A stretch of DNA of 64,000 bases, from positions 80,569 through 144,568 of the forward strand of contig QAKI01000043.1 of the NCBI GenBank assembly GCA_003343905.1. Reading direction: 5' to 3'. The stretch comes from Subdoligranulum variabile (GTDB taxonomy: Bacteria > Bacillota > Clostridia > Oscillospirales > Ruminococcaceae). This document shows, in pieces, positions 38,933-47,528 of this stretch (position 1 is its first letter; the number at the start of each line of letters is the position of its first letter). Under the pieces are notes generated by a model that made no database searches, was not told the DNA's origin, and saw only the letters and a program-made list of their open reading frames with translations. The position numbers and the translations under genes are program-made.

Positions 38933-39265
38933 ATGACGTATCAGGAAGTGTTTGAAAAAGTCAAGGCGCTGTTCGGCAGCGCAGACGTGAGCGGTTTCCG
39001 GGAGCATCTGGCCTACCAGTTCAACATCACGGGGGACGGCGCGGGCGCGTTTTATGTGGAAGTGCGCGACGGCCGGCTTTTCATTGAGCCTTATGAGTAC
39101 CACGACCGGGACGCCTGCTTCACCTGCTCGGCCGATACGCTGATGAAGATCGCCGCCCGCAAACTGGACCCCGTCACGGCGGTCATGACCGGCCGGCTGA
39201 AGGTGGAGGGCAGCATCGAAAAGGCGCTCAAACTCAAGGACTTCCTCGCGGCCCGCAAGGGGTGA
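38933..39265 (+). CDS. SCP2 sterol-binding-domain protein
   Basis: A 110-residue protein that is a single SCP2-like lipid-binding domain: YQEVFEKVKALFGSADVSGF, YQFNITGDGAGAFYVEVRDGRLFIEPYEYHDRDACFTCSADTLMKIAARKLDPVTAVMTGRLKVEGSIEKALKL is the family pattern, with the DPVTAVMTGRLKVEG segment most conserved. It may bind fatty acyl chains; the physiological ligand in bacteria is unknown. The ATG at 38933 follows GAAAGGGG. It ends at the shared terminator at 39313. Confidence 0.88.
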   Translation: MTYQEVFEKVKALFGSADVSGFREHLAYQFNITGDGAGAFYVEVRDGRLFIEPYEYHDRDACFTCSADTLMKIAARKLDPVTAVMTGRLKVEGSIEKALKLKDFLAARKG

Positions 39266-39312
39266 GGGGGACCGGCCAAAGCGGCGCGTGCCGTGGTCCG
39301 ATCGACAGAATA

Positions 39313-39347
39313 AACGCGGGCCTTCCCGGTGTGGGAAGGCCCGCGTT
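39313..39347. terminator. bidirectional terminator between SCP2 and DUF1846 genes
   Basis: AACGCGGGCCTTCCC pairs with GGGAAGGCCCGCGTT; T tracts on both sides. Confidence 0.9.
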
Positions 39348-39388
39348 CGTTTTTGCCCGCCCGGCGGAACGCCGGATAGGCAGAAAAT

Positions 39389-40882
39389 TTATTTCTTGTG
39401 GTACATGCGGTCCTCTTCCTCGTAGGCGGGATCGCAGGTCAGGTACATACCCAGTTTGTTGAGGGTGTCGCTGTCTACGCTGGACAGGATCACCGTGGAA
39501 TGTACGTCGCACCCTTTGAGCTGCGGGAGCTGGTGCAGGGCGGCCGCGGCCAGTTCGTTCTCCGACGCCGAGCTGGACAGGGCGATCAGGATCTCGTCGG
39601 TATGCAGGCGCGGGTTCCGACTGCCCAAGTAGTTGGTTTTCAGCGTTTGGATGGGTTCGATGGCCTGGGCCGATACCAGTTCCAGTTCCTGGTCGATCCC
39701 GGCCAGCTTTTTCAGCGCATTGAGCAGCGCCGAGGACGCAGCCCCCAGCAGCGGGCCGGTCTTGCCGGTCACCACGGTGCCGTCGGGCAGTTCGATGGCA
39801 GCGGCCGGCAGCCCGCCGGTTTTGGCCGAACGCTCGTGGGCCTGCTTTTCCACCGCGCGGCTGCCCACCGCAAGGCCCGCCTGATTGAGCAGCAGTTCCA
39901 GCTTGAACCGCTCGGACTCTTTGCCGGTGGCGCCCGCTTTCAGTTCGCACAGACACTTCAAGTAGCGGCGCAGGATCTCTTTGCGGGCGGCCTCGCAGCA
40001 GACTTCGTCATCCACGATGCAGTTCCCGGCCATGTTCACGCCCATGTCGGTGGGGGACTGGTAGGGGCTTTTGCCTGCGATCATCTCGAACATCGCGTGC
40101 AGCACGGGGAAGATCTCGATGTCGCGGTTATAGTTGACGGCGGTCTTTTCGTAGGCTTCCAGATGGAACGGGTCGATCATGTTCACATCGTTCAGGTCGG
40201 CGGTGGCCGCTTCATACGCCAGGTTGACCGGGTGCTTCAGCGGCAGGTTCCAGATGGGGAAGGTCTCGAACTTGGCGTAACCGGCCTTGATGCCGCGCTT
40301 GTGTTCATGGTACAACTGGGACAGGCAGACCGCCATCTTGCCGCTGCCGGGGCCCGGCGCGGTGACCACCACCAGCGGGCGGCGGGTCTCGATAAATTCA
40401 TTCTTGCCGTAGCCGTCGTCGCTGACGATGTGGGCCACGTCGTTGGGGTAGCCGGAGATCTTGTAATGGTGGAAGGTGCGGATGCCGCGGGAATGGAGCC
40501 GGTTCTCGAAAGAACGGACCTCCGGCGCGTCGGCGTACATCGTCACGCACACGCTGCCCACCAGCAGCCCCACGCCTTGGAATGCGTCGATCAGGCGTAG
40601 CACGTCCATATCGTAGGAGATGCCGTAGTCGCCGCGCATCTTGTTTTTCAAAATATCCTCGGCGCTGATGACCACCACCACTTCGGCCTGGTCCTTCAGT
40701 TGCAGCAGCATCTGCAGCTTGGAATCCGGCTGGAAGCCGGGCAGCACGCGGGAAGCGTGGTAATCGTCAAAGAGCTTGCCGCCGAATTCCAGATAGAGCT
40801 TGTTGTCGAACTGGGCAATGCGCTCCCGAATATGGGCCGACTGCATCGCCAGATACTTGTCGTTATCAAATCCGATCTTCAT
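39389..40882 (-). CDS. DUF1846 family protein
   Basis: A 497-residue protein matching DUF1846: IGFDNDKYLAMQSAHIRERIAQFDNKLYLEFGGKLFDDYHASRVLPGFQPDSK, HYKISGYPNDVAHIVSDDGYGKNEFIETRRPLVVVTAPGPGSGKMAVCLSQLYHE. The GPGSGK loop resembles a P-loop, so nucleotide binding is likely. Members are common in Firmicutes without an established reaction. The ATG at 40882 has TGAGGAATGT upstream; a 17-residue extension is rejected. Monocistronic by its surroundings. Confidence 0.92.
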   Translation of the reverse strand: MKIGFDNDKYLAMQSAHIRERIAQFDNKLYLEFGGKLFDDYHASRVLPGFQPDSKLQMLLQLKDQAEVVVVISAEDILKNKMRGDYGISYDMDVLRLIDAFQGVGLLVGSVCVTMYADAPEVRSFENRLHSRGIRTFHHYKISGYPNDVAHIVSDDGYGKNEFIETRRPLVVVTAPGPGSGKMAVCLSQLYHEHKRGIKAGYAKFETFPIWNLPLKHPVNLAYEAATADLNDVNMIDPFHLEAYEKTAVNYNRDIEIFPVLHAMFEMIAGKSPYQSPTDMGVNMAGNCIVDDEVCCEAARKEILRRYLKCLCELKAGATGKESERFKLELLLNQAGLAVGSRAVEKQAHERSAKTGGLPAAAIELPDGTVVTGKTGPLLGAASSALLNALKKLAGIDQELELVSAQAIEPIQTLKTNYLGSRNPRLHTDEILIALSSSASENELAAAALHQLPQLKGCDVHSTVILSSVDSDTLNKLGMYLTCDPAYEEEDRMYHKK

Positions 40883-41021
40883 ACATTCCTCACTTCTCTT
40901 GCTACGATCCAGAACGGGCACATGCCCGTACACAGCTTCTTAAAAAGTATAGCATACCTGCGCCCGCCGTGCAATGGGAAGTGTAAAGAACCGGCAAAAA
41001 ACCGCGCCGCAAAAAAGTGAA

Positions 41022-41050
41022 AACGCCGCCCGGCGACCCGGCGCGGCGTT
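41022..41050 (-). terminator. terminator of the XRE-lipoprotein operon
   Basis: AACGCCGC pairs with GCGGCGTT; on the minus strand TTTTCACTTTTTTG follows. Confidence 0.75.
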
Positions 41051-41070
41051 GGGAATATGCGTGTTGCACT

Positions 41071-41126
41071 TTAGAATATATCTCATAAATCAAAAGTGCG
41101 GGGGATTTTTTCAGATACACCTTAGG
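41071..41126 (-). repeat. 56-bp palindromic repeat, copy 2
   Basis: Inverted copy of 12811-12866: on the minus strand it reads TAAGGTGTATCTGA, AAAAATCCCCCGCACTTTTG, TGAGATATATTCTAA. It lies between the lipoprotein gene and its terminator, and its end supplies the TAA stop codon of that gene (41122-41124). Confidence 0.75.
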
Positions 41127-41556
41127 CAAAGTAGGCGGCCAGACTGTCGGCGGCCGCTTCCGGTAGGGAAAAGCCCATGCCGATCCCGGCCATGTTCAGT
41201 TCCAGCAAGCCGCCGTCGTACAGCGTCAGGGTGGCGATGTCGTGCAGGGTATCGTCATGTTCGGTCTCGCCCGGATGCCGGGTGGCCTCCTGCGCCAACT
41301 GGAACGACCCGATGGGCTGGGCGCCGTCGGGCAGGGACTGGGGGAGCCAGCCCGATGTGTCCAGCACCTGCACAAAGTCCTCGATCTCCTGCCGGTCGGT
41401 GATGGTTTCGATCGCATCGGTTTCCCCGGCGGGGATGACCTCGATCTGCTGTGCCTTTTTCAATTCCTGCGCGTCCACGGCCGTGTCCGCCGGGGACTGG
41501 CAGCCGCAGAGCAGCAGCGCCAGCATGGCAGGCAGGGCAAAAAACAGCTTTTGCAT
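41122..41556 (-). CDS. small lipoprotein
   Basis: A 144-residue lipoprotein: signal peptide MQKLFFALPAMLALLLCGC with lipid-modified Cys19, then an acidic exported domain (IEVIPAGETDAIETITDRQEIEDFVQVLDTSGW, IATLTLYDGGLLELNMAGIG). The second part resembles small extracytoplasmic domains with no assigned function. Start at 41556, eight bases after the XRE gene stop, so the two are one operon. The C-terminus and stop codon lie in the end of the 56-bp repeat, so the original stop may have been altered by insertion. Confidence 0.8.
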   Translation of the reverse strand: MQKLFFALPAMLALLLCGCQSPADTAVDAQELKKAQQIEVIPAGETDAIETITDRQEIEDFVQVLDTSGWLPQSLPDGAQPIGSFQLAQEATRHPGETEHDDTLHDIATLTLYDGGLLELNMAGIGMGFSLPEAAADSLAAYFA

Positions 41557-41563
41557 AGTGTCC

Positions 41564-42349
41564 TCACTTTCGCTTCCGATGGGTTTCTTCGTTCGGAAGG
41601 AGCAGACGGCAGGCGCGCAGAAGCCCGCCCGCGTAAATGCAGAGAAAAAGTCCGATCCCCGCCATGACCATGCCGCCACCCAGCGCCAGCTTGTTCGCTA
41701 CGGCCGCTTCGGGCGGGAACAGCAGGGGGCAGAACAGCAGCCCCACCGCCGTCAGGGCGGCGCCGGTCAGCGTCAGGGCTTGCAGGCGGCCTGTCACTTC
41801 GGTGCAGGTGGTGTCCAGGTAGGCTTTGGCGCTTTCATCCAGTTGCAGCGGTCCCTGCCGCAGCCTGCGGTACGGGTCGCCGCCCAGCCGGACCGAGAGC
41901 AGAAGCACGGCCGCCGCAATCCATACCAGCATGAACAGCAGTTGCGCCGCGTCGTTGAAGGTGAAAGAAAGGGCCAGGCTGGCTACCATGCCCCCGATGG
42001 CCAGGGCGATTTTCCGCAGCTTCCGCTTCTGGTAGAAAAGAAACCCTTCCGCTGTTTCCTGACTGACCGGGCAGCCGGGGCCTTCGGGGGCGGGGGCTGC
42101 TTCGGGGGCAGGGGACCCGGCGGCCTGCGCGGGTCCGGCGGGGGCGTCGGGCGCATCCTCGTTGAGCAGATAGTCCATCGTCACATGGAATAGCTTGCCC
42201 ATGCGGACGATCTTATCCGTTTCGGGGTAGCCGCCGTCGCGCTCCCATTTGCTGACGGCCTGCCGGGATACCTCCAGCCGGGCGGCCAGTTCCTCCTGCG
42301 ACATACCGGCTTCTTTGCGCAGCTTTTGGAGTTTTTCGCCAAAGGTCAT
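41564..42349 (-). CDS. XRE family regulator with membrane helices
   Basis: A 261-residue protein: helix-turn-helix at residues 5-60 (MTFGEKLQKLRKEAGMSQEELAARLEVSRQAVSKWERDGGYPETDKIV), a Pro/Ala-rich linker (65-100), then four hydrophobic segments (about 110-130, 135-155, 185-210, 220-245). It is thus a membrane-bound DNA-binding protein, an arrangement frequent in Firmicutes. The start at 42349 follows AAGGAGG. It is cotranscribed with the lipoprotein downstream, which may signal to it from outside; that is inference. Confidence 0.88.
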   Translation of the reverse strand: MTFGEKLQKLRKEAGMSQEELAARLEVSRQAVSKWERDGGYPETDKIVRMGKLFHVTMDYLLNEDAPDAPAGPAQAAGSPAPEAAPAPEGPGCPVSQETAEGFLFYQKRKLRKIALAIGGMVASLALSFTFNDAAQLLFMLVWIAAAVLLLSVRLGGDPYRRLRQGPLQLDESAKAYLDTTCTEVTGRLQALTLTGAALTAVGLLFCPLLFPPEAAVANKLALGGGMVMAGIGLFLCIYAGGLLRACRLLLPNEETHRKRK

Positions 42350-42476
42350 GGTCTGCTTCCTCCTTGGGGGCATCATAGCACATTTCGGCGCAGCAACGCC
42401 ACCAAAATACGGTTGCAACTGCGCAACGGCAGGTTGCAACGGCTCAAAAGTCGGGCAAATCGGGGATTTTGGCGCG

Positions 42477-43325
42477 TCAGACCACGTCCAGCGGCGTGGG
42501 GCCGCCGGGCGCGGGGAAGGCTTTGTCCAGGGCGTTTTGTTCTTCAGCTGTCAGGCAAAGGTCCAGCGCGGCGGCGTTGTCCAGTGTGTGCCCGGCGGAA
42601 GAACTGCGCGGGATGGGCACCACGCCCGGCCTTGCCAGCAGGAACGCCAGCAACACCTGGCAGGGGGTGGCCCCATGGGCCTGCGCGGCGGCCTGCACGG
42701 CGGGGTGGGCCATCAACTCGCCGCGCAGGGTCCCGCCCTGGGCCAGCGGGCAGTAGGCCATCAGCGGCAGGCCGTGCCGCTGCAGCCAGGGCAGCAGGTC
42801 GTATTCGACGCCGCGGCTGCCCAGATGGTACAACACCTGGTCGGTCAGGCAGCGGTCGCCGCCTGGCACCCGGAACAGTTCTTCCATCCAGTGCCGGTTC
42901 AGGTTGGAAACGCCCCAGGCGCGGATGCGGCCGCGGGCTTTCAGTTCCTCCATACATTCCACGGTCTCGGCCAGCGGCACGGCGCCGCGCCAGTGCAGCA
43001 GATACAGGTCCAGATAGTCGGTCTGCATCCGCCGCAGCGAATCCTCGCAGCATTGGAAGATGTGCTGCCGCCCGGCGTTGTGGGGGTAGACCTTCGATAC
43101 CAGATACAGGCGTTCCCGGTCAAGGCCGCGCAGGGCATGGCCGACCAGTTCCTCAGCCGCGCCCTCGCCGTACATCTCGGCAGTGTCGATCAGCGTCATG
43201 CCCGCTTCGACCCCGGCGCGCAGCGCGCCGCATTCCTGGGCAAAACGGTCCGGGCGGACGCCCAGTTCCCAGGTGCCCTGCCCGATGCGCCCGGCCGGGG
43301 CGCCGCACTGTGTGATAAAATCCAT
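42477..43325 (-). CDS. aldo/keto reductase
   Basis: A 282-residue NADPH-dependent reductase. The catalytic tetrad is visible: Asp and Tyr in LIDTAEMYGEGAAEE, Lys in LYLVSKVYP, His in YLDLYLLHWRG. The strand GVSNLNRHWMEEL and cofactor segment VVPIPRSSSAGHTLDN complete the TIM-barrel pattern. The start at 43325 follows AAAGGAGAATCC. Substrate unknown. It lies downstream of the phosphatase gene on the same strand, 99 bases apart. Confidence 0.92.
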   Translation of the reverse strand: MDFITQCGAPAGRIGQGTWELGVRPDRFAQECGALRAGVEAGMTLIDTAEMYGEGAAEELVGHALRGLDRERLYLVSKVYPHNAGRQHIFQCCEDSLRRMQTDYLDLYLLHWRGAVPLAETVECMEELKARGRIRAWGVSNLNRHWMEELFRVPGGDRCLTDQVLYHLGSRGVEYDLLPWLQRHGLPLMAYCPLAQGGTLRGELMAHPAVQAAAQAHGATPCQVLLAFLLARPGVVPIPRSSSAGHTLDNAAALDLCLTAEEQNALDKAFPAPGGPTPLDVV

Positions 43326-43424
43326 GGGGATTCTCCTTTGCGTGCTGTGTTCCATAGGGCTATTGTAATACACGGGGGCGGTTCCCGCAATAGGCGCGTT
43401 TGCAGGGCGGGAACATGCGCGGGG

Positions 43425-43880
43425 TCACTGGGCGGTCAGGCGTGCCAGCAGCGCCCGGCAGCCTTCCAGCACGTCCTGCCAGGTGCGTTCAAAATCGCCG
43501 GTGTACCAGGGGTCGGCCACGCTGCCGGGGCGGGCGGTGTAGTCCAGCAACAGGTGGATCTTGCCCTCCGGGTCGCCCCCGCAGATGCGCCGCATATTGT
43601 ACAGGTTCTCCTGATCCATGCCGATCAGCAGGTCATACCGGCTGTAATCCGCCCGCTGCATCTGCCGCGCCGCATGGCCCGCACAGCCGATGCCGTGTTC
43701 GGCCAGCTTGCGCCGCGCGGGCGGGTAGACCGGGTTGCCGATCTCCTCGGTGCTGGTGGCGGCGGAGTCGATCACAAAGCCGCCGTCAAGCCCGGCTTTC
43801 TGCACCAGATCTTTCATCACGAACTCCGCCATGGGGCTGCGGCAGATACTGCCGTGGCAAATAAAAAGCACTTTTATCAT
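43425..43880 (-). CDS. low-molecular-weight protein tyrosine phosphatase, 5' end rebuilt by element insertion
   Basis: A 151-residue LMW-PTP. The P-loop near the N-terminus is CHGSICRS (CX5R, Cys8 and Arg14), and the general-acid Asp lies in VADPWYTGDFERT. The family consensus P-loop is CxGNxCRS; here Asn is Ser. The first ~12 codons and the ribosome site GGAGGAATATAG come from the integrated element: attL overlaps codons 1-13, and the displaced host 5' end (MIKLLFVCHGNIC) is at 58409-58446. Before integration the gene followed the class-M sirtuin gene by seven bases. The enzyme probably remains full length; activity of the altered loop is untested. Confidence 0.9.
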   Translation of the reverse strand: MIKVLFICHGSICRSPMAEFVMKDLVQKAGLDGGFVIDSAATSTEEIGNPVYPPARRKLAEHGIGCAGHAARQMQRADYSRYDLLIGMDQENLYNMRRICGGDPEGKIHLLLDYTARPGSVADPWYTGDFERTWQDVLEGCRALLARLTAQ

Positions 43881-43883
43881 AGT
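43843..43883. other. attL
   Basis: CAGATA-c-TGCCGTG-g-CA... through ATCATAG. Aligned with attR (58409-58449) about 34 of 41 positions agree; the longest identical blocks are CAGATA, TGCCGTG and AAAAAG. It overlaps codons 1-13 of the phosphatase gene. Confidence 0.8.
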
Positions 43884-43911
43884 CTCTATATTCCTCCATA
43901 AGCCTGAAAAC

Positions 43912-44032
43912 CCTTGATATTACGAGGTTTTTCGGACTTTCGGTTTTTCTTTAATTTTTCGTAAGTCTCCATAAATCTATGTAACTACACCACCAAGTGG
44001 TGTAGTAAATGGTGTAGTAAATGGTGTAGTAA
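43912..44032. promoter_or_regulatory. left integrase arm-type repeats
   Basis: TGGTGTAGTAA occurs at 43998, 44010 and 44022, spaced 12 bases, with an inverted CTACACCACC at 43985-43994. A CCTTGATATTAC repeat at 43912-43923 recurs at 58376-58387. Such tandem repeats inside both ends of Tn916-type elements bind the integrase N-terminal domain. Confidence 0.65.
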
Positions 44033-44062
44033 TCTTTAAGATACTGCCACCATATTTGCTGC

Positions 44063-45271
44063 TCATCCGGCAGCAAAATCCCCGTCTTTGGGGGAGGAGC
44101 CAGAGGACTGGCGAAACTGAGAAATTTTCGCCATCTGCTGTGCAGCGTGTGCATAGCTTGCATGGGTGTAAACATTGAGTGTAACACCCGCATCGGAATG
44201 ACCCATCAGATACTGAAGGTTCTTGATGTCCATGCCGTCGTTTGCATAGTTGGTGCAGAAAGTGTGCCGGAACACATGAGGGGTAATGTGGGGCAGGGGG
44301 CTGTCAGGATACAGCTTCTTATACTTCTTCATCGCCCAGCGCATCTCGTTCTCGATGTGCAGCGCCACCTTGGGATTACCGTTCTTGTCCAGCATGAGGA
44401 AGCCACTGTAGCCATCCACCATAGGCTCGCTCTTGACCTTGGGACGGTGTTCCAGTATCTTTTTCAGAGCATCATAGACGGCATCGGTCATGGGCAGAAA
44501 CCGGCATCCGCTGCTGGTCTTGGTTTCCTCCACATAGTATTTGCCGCCACGCTCCCGAACCAGCTGATGATCCACACGGATTCTGCGGTTCTTGAAGTCC
44601 AGATCCTTGCGGGTAAGACCGCAGAACTCGCTGACTCTCATGCCCGTTTCCAGAAGCACCACAAATTCGTCGTAATACTTGGAGTAGGTCTTGTCACCTC
44701 GAATGAAATCCATCCAGACAGCCAGCTGCTCCTCAGTGAGCGCCGCTCTTGCCACCGTATCGTTCACCACAACATCGGTCAGTTTGAATATAAACGGGTT
44801 CTTTCTGACGGCATCCTCATCACAGGCCATTTGAAACGCAGGCTTTACCACACCTCGCACACTGGTGATGGTGCTGTACCCTCTGCCGTCCTTTTGCAGC
44901 TTTGCAAACCACTGTTTGGCATCAGATACCTTGACGGTGCTGATTTTTCGACGGCCGAAGTCCTCTTTTCTGACCAGATTTAAAACAAACTGGTAGCCGA
45001 CCTGTGTATTATAGCGCACACCTTTCTTCAGGCTGATGTACTTCTCCAACAGTTCTATTACCGTAATCTGTCCTGCCTCATAGTCAAGGCCATCATCCAC
45101 CTGCTTCTGAATCGCTTGTTCTTTCTGACGCAGTTCCTGCAAAGTAGGGGCATAAACAGTTTGCCGTTTACCACGGACATCGGTGTATCTGTACTGATAA
45201 ATCAAATCCTTTCTCTGGCTTTCTCCTGTTTTCAGGATTCGCCCTTTATGATCTTTTCTTTTATCGCTCAA
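44063..45271 (-). CDS. int: tyrosine integrase, Tn916 family
   Basis: A 402-residue site-specific recombinase. The N-terminal arm-binding domain reads SDKRKDHKGRILKTGESQRKD, almost the Tn916 Int opening, followed by a core-binding domain and the catalytic domain with Arg in LLETGMRVSEFCGLT, His-x-x-Arg in HVFRHTFCTNYA, His in LMGHSDAGVTLNVY and nucleophile Tyr in VYTHASY. The start is TTG at 45271: the Tn916-like sequence begins there and AAAGGAG lies seven bases upstream; a longer ATG frame is rejected. It catalyses integration and excision using the att sites at both ends. Confidence 0.95.
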   Translation of the reverse strand: MSDKRKDHKGRILKTGESQRKDLIYQYRYTDVRGKRQTVYAPTLQELRQKEQAIQKQVDDGLDYEAGQITVIELLEKYISLKKGVRYNTQVGYQFVLNLVRKEDFGRRKISTVKVSDAKQWFAKLQKDGRGYSTITSVRGVVKPAFQMACDEDAVRKNPFIFKLTDVVVNDTVARAALTEEQLAVWMDFIRGDKTYSKYYDEFVVLLETGMRVSEFCGLTRKDLDFKNRRIRVDHQLVRERGGKYYVEETKTSSGCRFLPMTDAVYDALKKILEHRPKVKSEPMVDGYSGFLMLDKNGNPKVALHIENEMRWAMKKYKKLYPDSPLPHITPHVFRHTFCTNYANDGMDIKNLQYLMGHSDAGVTLNVYTHASYAHAAQQMAKISQFRQSSGSSPKDGDFAAG

Positions 45272-45362
45272 TTTCGATCTCCTTTCGTACAAAAGGAGCC
45301 TCGATGTGACATTTCTATGATACCACATCGAAACGTCTTTTTCCACGGGGAAACAGCAGATA

Positions 45363-45557
45363 TCAGATGGAAAATACCTGCTCGATAAACTTGTCGAACA
45401 GCCGCTTTTTGATCAGACGCTTGTTTCCGACCCACAAAACAAAATTACAGTTCTTGTCGTTGGTGATTTCCCGCAGCTTTCCGGTGCCGATGCCAGAGTA
45501 TGCTGCCGCTTCTTCCAAGGTCAAATTAGCCTTCTCCCAGATAGGAACTTCTTTCAT
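45363..45557 (-). CDS. xis: excisionase, Tn916 Xis type
   Basis: A 64-residue winged-helix protein: VPIWEKANLTLEEAAAYSGIGTGKLREITNDKNCNFVLWVGNKRLIKKRLFDKFIEQVFSI aligns end to end with Tn916 Xis (PIWE..LT.EEA...IG..KLR). It bends DNA at the element ends to favour excision with Int. Start at 45557 with GGAGGG upstream. It lies 91 bases before int on the same strand, the usual Tn916 order. Confidence 0.9.
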   Translation of the reverse strand: MKEVPIWEKANLTLEEAAAYSGIGTGKLREITNDKNCNFVLWVGNKRLIKKRLFDKFIEQVFSI

Positions 45558-45651
45558 ATAATCCCTCCAATCGTTATATCCAAGTGGCAAAGTGGCAATC
45601 TTAGGTATCTATCAAACCTTTGCCACTTCACGCAAATTTCCGTTTCACAGG

Positions 45652-47514
45652 TTATTTCTTAAACCAGATCCACCAGTCCTTACCCTGACGCTCGCTTGCG
45701 ATTTTATCTCCCATGGAATTTCTGGCCAGACGGACAGTGCGTTCAGAAATTCCTCGTTCCGCTGCTTCTTTGTTGATCTCCGCAATGGATGCTTTTCCGC
45801 CATCAGACAAAAAATCCTCAATCAGTTTTGCGGCCTGTTCCTGTTTCAGTTCTGTTTTGCTGCCTTCGCCACCGGCAAGCAGATCTTCTGCGCTGATGTC
45901 ATAAGCACCAATCCAGCGGAATCCCTTTTCGTCCCCCAGAGAAAAGGCCAGAGACTGTCCTGGCGGTGCCAGAGAGCTTTTCTCATGGACAATCACCCTT
46001 GTGGTGGGATCTGCTTTCACCTTACCGATAAACAGCAGACTTCTGACTACGGCAGTGATGTCAATGGAGCCCAAACCACGATAGGCGCTCTGTGTGCCGG
46101 ATGCCTTATTCAGGTGCCCAATCATCACAATGGCGCAGTTGGTGTCCTGTGCCACTTCTGCCAGTCTGCGAAAGATAGGTCGAACCTCATTGGCACGATT
46201 CATATCTACATTGGCTCCGAGAAACGCCTGCAATGGGTCAATGATGACCAATCGGGCACTATTTTCCCGGATGGCTTTCTCGATGCGCTCGTCAGCCAGC
46301 GTCAGCGGATTGTCGGCATCGTCAATCACCAACACCCGTTCAAGGTCAGCTTCGGCAGAAAGCAGCCTCGGCTTTACCGTATCTCCCAGACCGTCCTCCG
46401 CCGTCTGGAAAATCATATTGAAGGGTTCAAAGGGTTCCATCTGGGGCAGATATTTCCGGTTGGTGCAGGCTGCCGCCAGCTGCATAGCAAAGAAGGTTTT
46501 GCCCTCACCAGGGTTGCCCTGAATGATGGTCAGTTTTCCAAAGGGAATGTACGGGTACCAGAGCCATTCCACCTCCGTCTGTTGAACTTCGCTCATGCGG
46601 ATTACAGGAACCGCTTTCTTTTCTGCTTTCTCCCGCAGTACGATGGTCTTGGAAATATATTTGCTGTGGGTCAAATCGTCCCTGTGCTTCAAAACCTCGT
46701 TCCAGTCTTTATCACAGGGAACCAACCGAATCACCGCCATGTGTTCTGGAATGCACGCCAAGAGACGATTGACCGCTTCATTGCCGGCTTTGTCAGAGTC
46801 GGTGCAGATATAAACGGTTTCCATGTCCTTGCGCTCAGAGAGAAAGCCATCCAGTGCTTTTGCTCCTACACCACCCAGGGACAGATAATTGCGAGTTTTC
46901 CAGTCCTTCGGATACAAGGCGATAAAGGACATTAAATCAATGGGTGCTTCAAATACAAACAGGCTTTTCCCATCACTGCGGCAAGCAAAATTGTGAGCCT
47001 TGTCCGAACCGAGCACATCCATACGGAAGCCATCACTGGTTCCTTTGCAGTGGGCATATCTGGGAATCCCAGCTGCATCCTTGCCCACAAACACAATGTT
47101 GTGGTGCTGTGCATCCTCATAAATCAGCCCTTCCCGGCAGAACTCCTGTACCAGTTCTTCTGGAATATTTCTTTGTCGTAAGTATGCCATCGCCCGTTCC
47201 ATATACCGGCTTCTGGGCGGGAGACGAAACTCAGACGATGATGTTGCATTGATCTTATTTACCGGAGCTTCTCCAATCAGCAGTTCCACCGCTTCGGGGA
47301 AGCTCTTGCCGAAGAACTCCATGACAAATTCCACGGGATAGCCGCCTTTGCTCTGGCTGTGACGAAACCACTTGTTTCCTTTGACGGTCATACTGTCGTG
47401 CCGTTTCCAGCGCCACTCGCTTCCGCTTTTGATTAACTGCTCTCCCTGGGAGCGTAAAAATTCTTCCAAGTTGACCTGATTGGCTCGGTCAATCTGCTCC
47501 TGTGTATAACTCAT
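45652..47514 (-). CDS. primase-helicase (toprim/DUF3991 plus RecA-like AAA ATPase)
   Basis: A 620-residue protein. Residues ~1-90 resemble a CHC2-like primase start (VNLEEFLRSQGEQLIKSGSEWRWKRHDSMTV), ~150-260 a toprim region (LFVFEAPIDLMSFIAL, VYICTDSDKAGNEAVNRLL), and ~320-540 a RepA-like helicase with Walker A QGNPGEGKTFFA and Walker B LVIIDPLQAFLG. A C-terminal winged-helix segment ends it. Such proteins replicate small elements after excision. It lies 14 bases after the relaxase gene stop and is part of the mob transcription unit. Confidence 0.87.
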   Translation of the reverse strand: MSYTQEQIDRANQVNLEEFLRSQGEQLIKSGSEWRWKRHDSMTVKGNKWFRHSQSKGGYPVEFVMEFFGKSFPEAVELLIGEAPVNKINATSSSEFRLPPRSRYMERAMAYLRQRNIPEELVQEFCREGLIYEDAQHHNIVFVGKDAAGIPRYAHCKGTSDGFRMDVLGSDKAHNFACRSDGKSLFVFEAPIDLMSFIALYPKDWKTRNYLSLGGVGAKALDGFLSERKDMETVYICTDSDKAGNEAVNRLLACIPEHMAVIRLVPCDKDWNEVLKHRDDLTHSKYISKTIVLREKAEKKAVPVIRMSEVQQTEVEWLWYPYIPFGKLTIIQGNPGEGKTFFAMQLAAACTNRKYLPQMEPFEPFNMIFQTAEDGLGDTVKPRLLSAEADLERVLVIDDADNPLTLADERIEKAIRENSARLVIIDPLQAFLGANVDMNRANEVRPIFRRLAEVAQDTNCAIVMIGHLNKASGTQSAYRGLGSIDITAVVRSLLFIGKVKADPTTRVIVHEKSSLAPPGQSLAFSLGDEKGFRWIGAYDISAEDLLAGGEGSKTELKQEQAAKLIEDFLSDGGKASIAEINKEAAERGISERTVRLARNSMGDKIASERQGKDWWIWFKK

Positions 47515-47528
47515 ATTCCACCTCCTAA

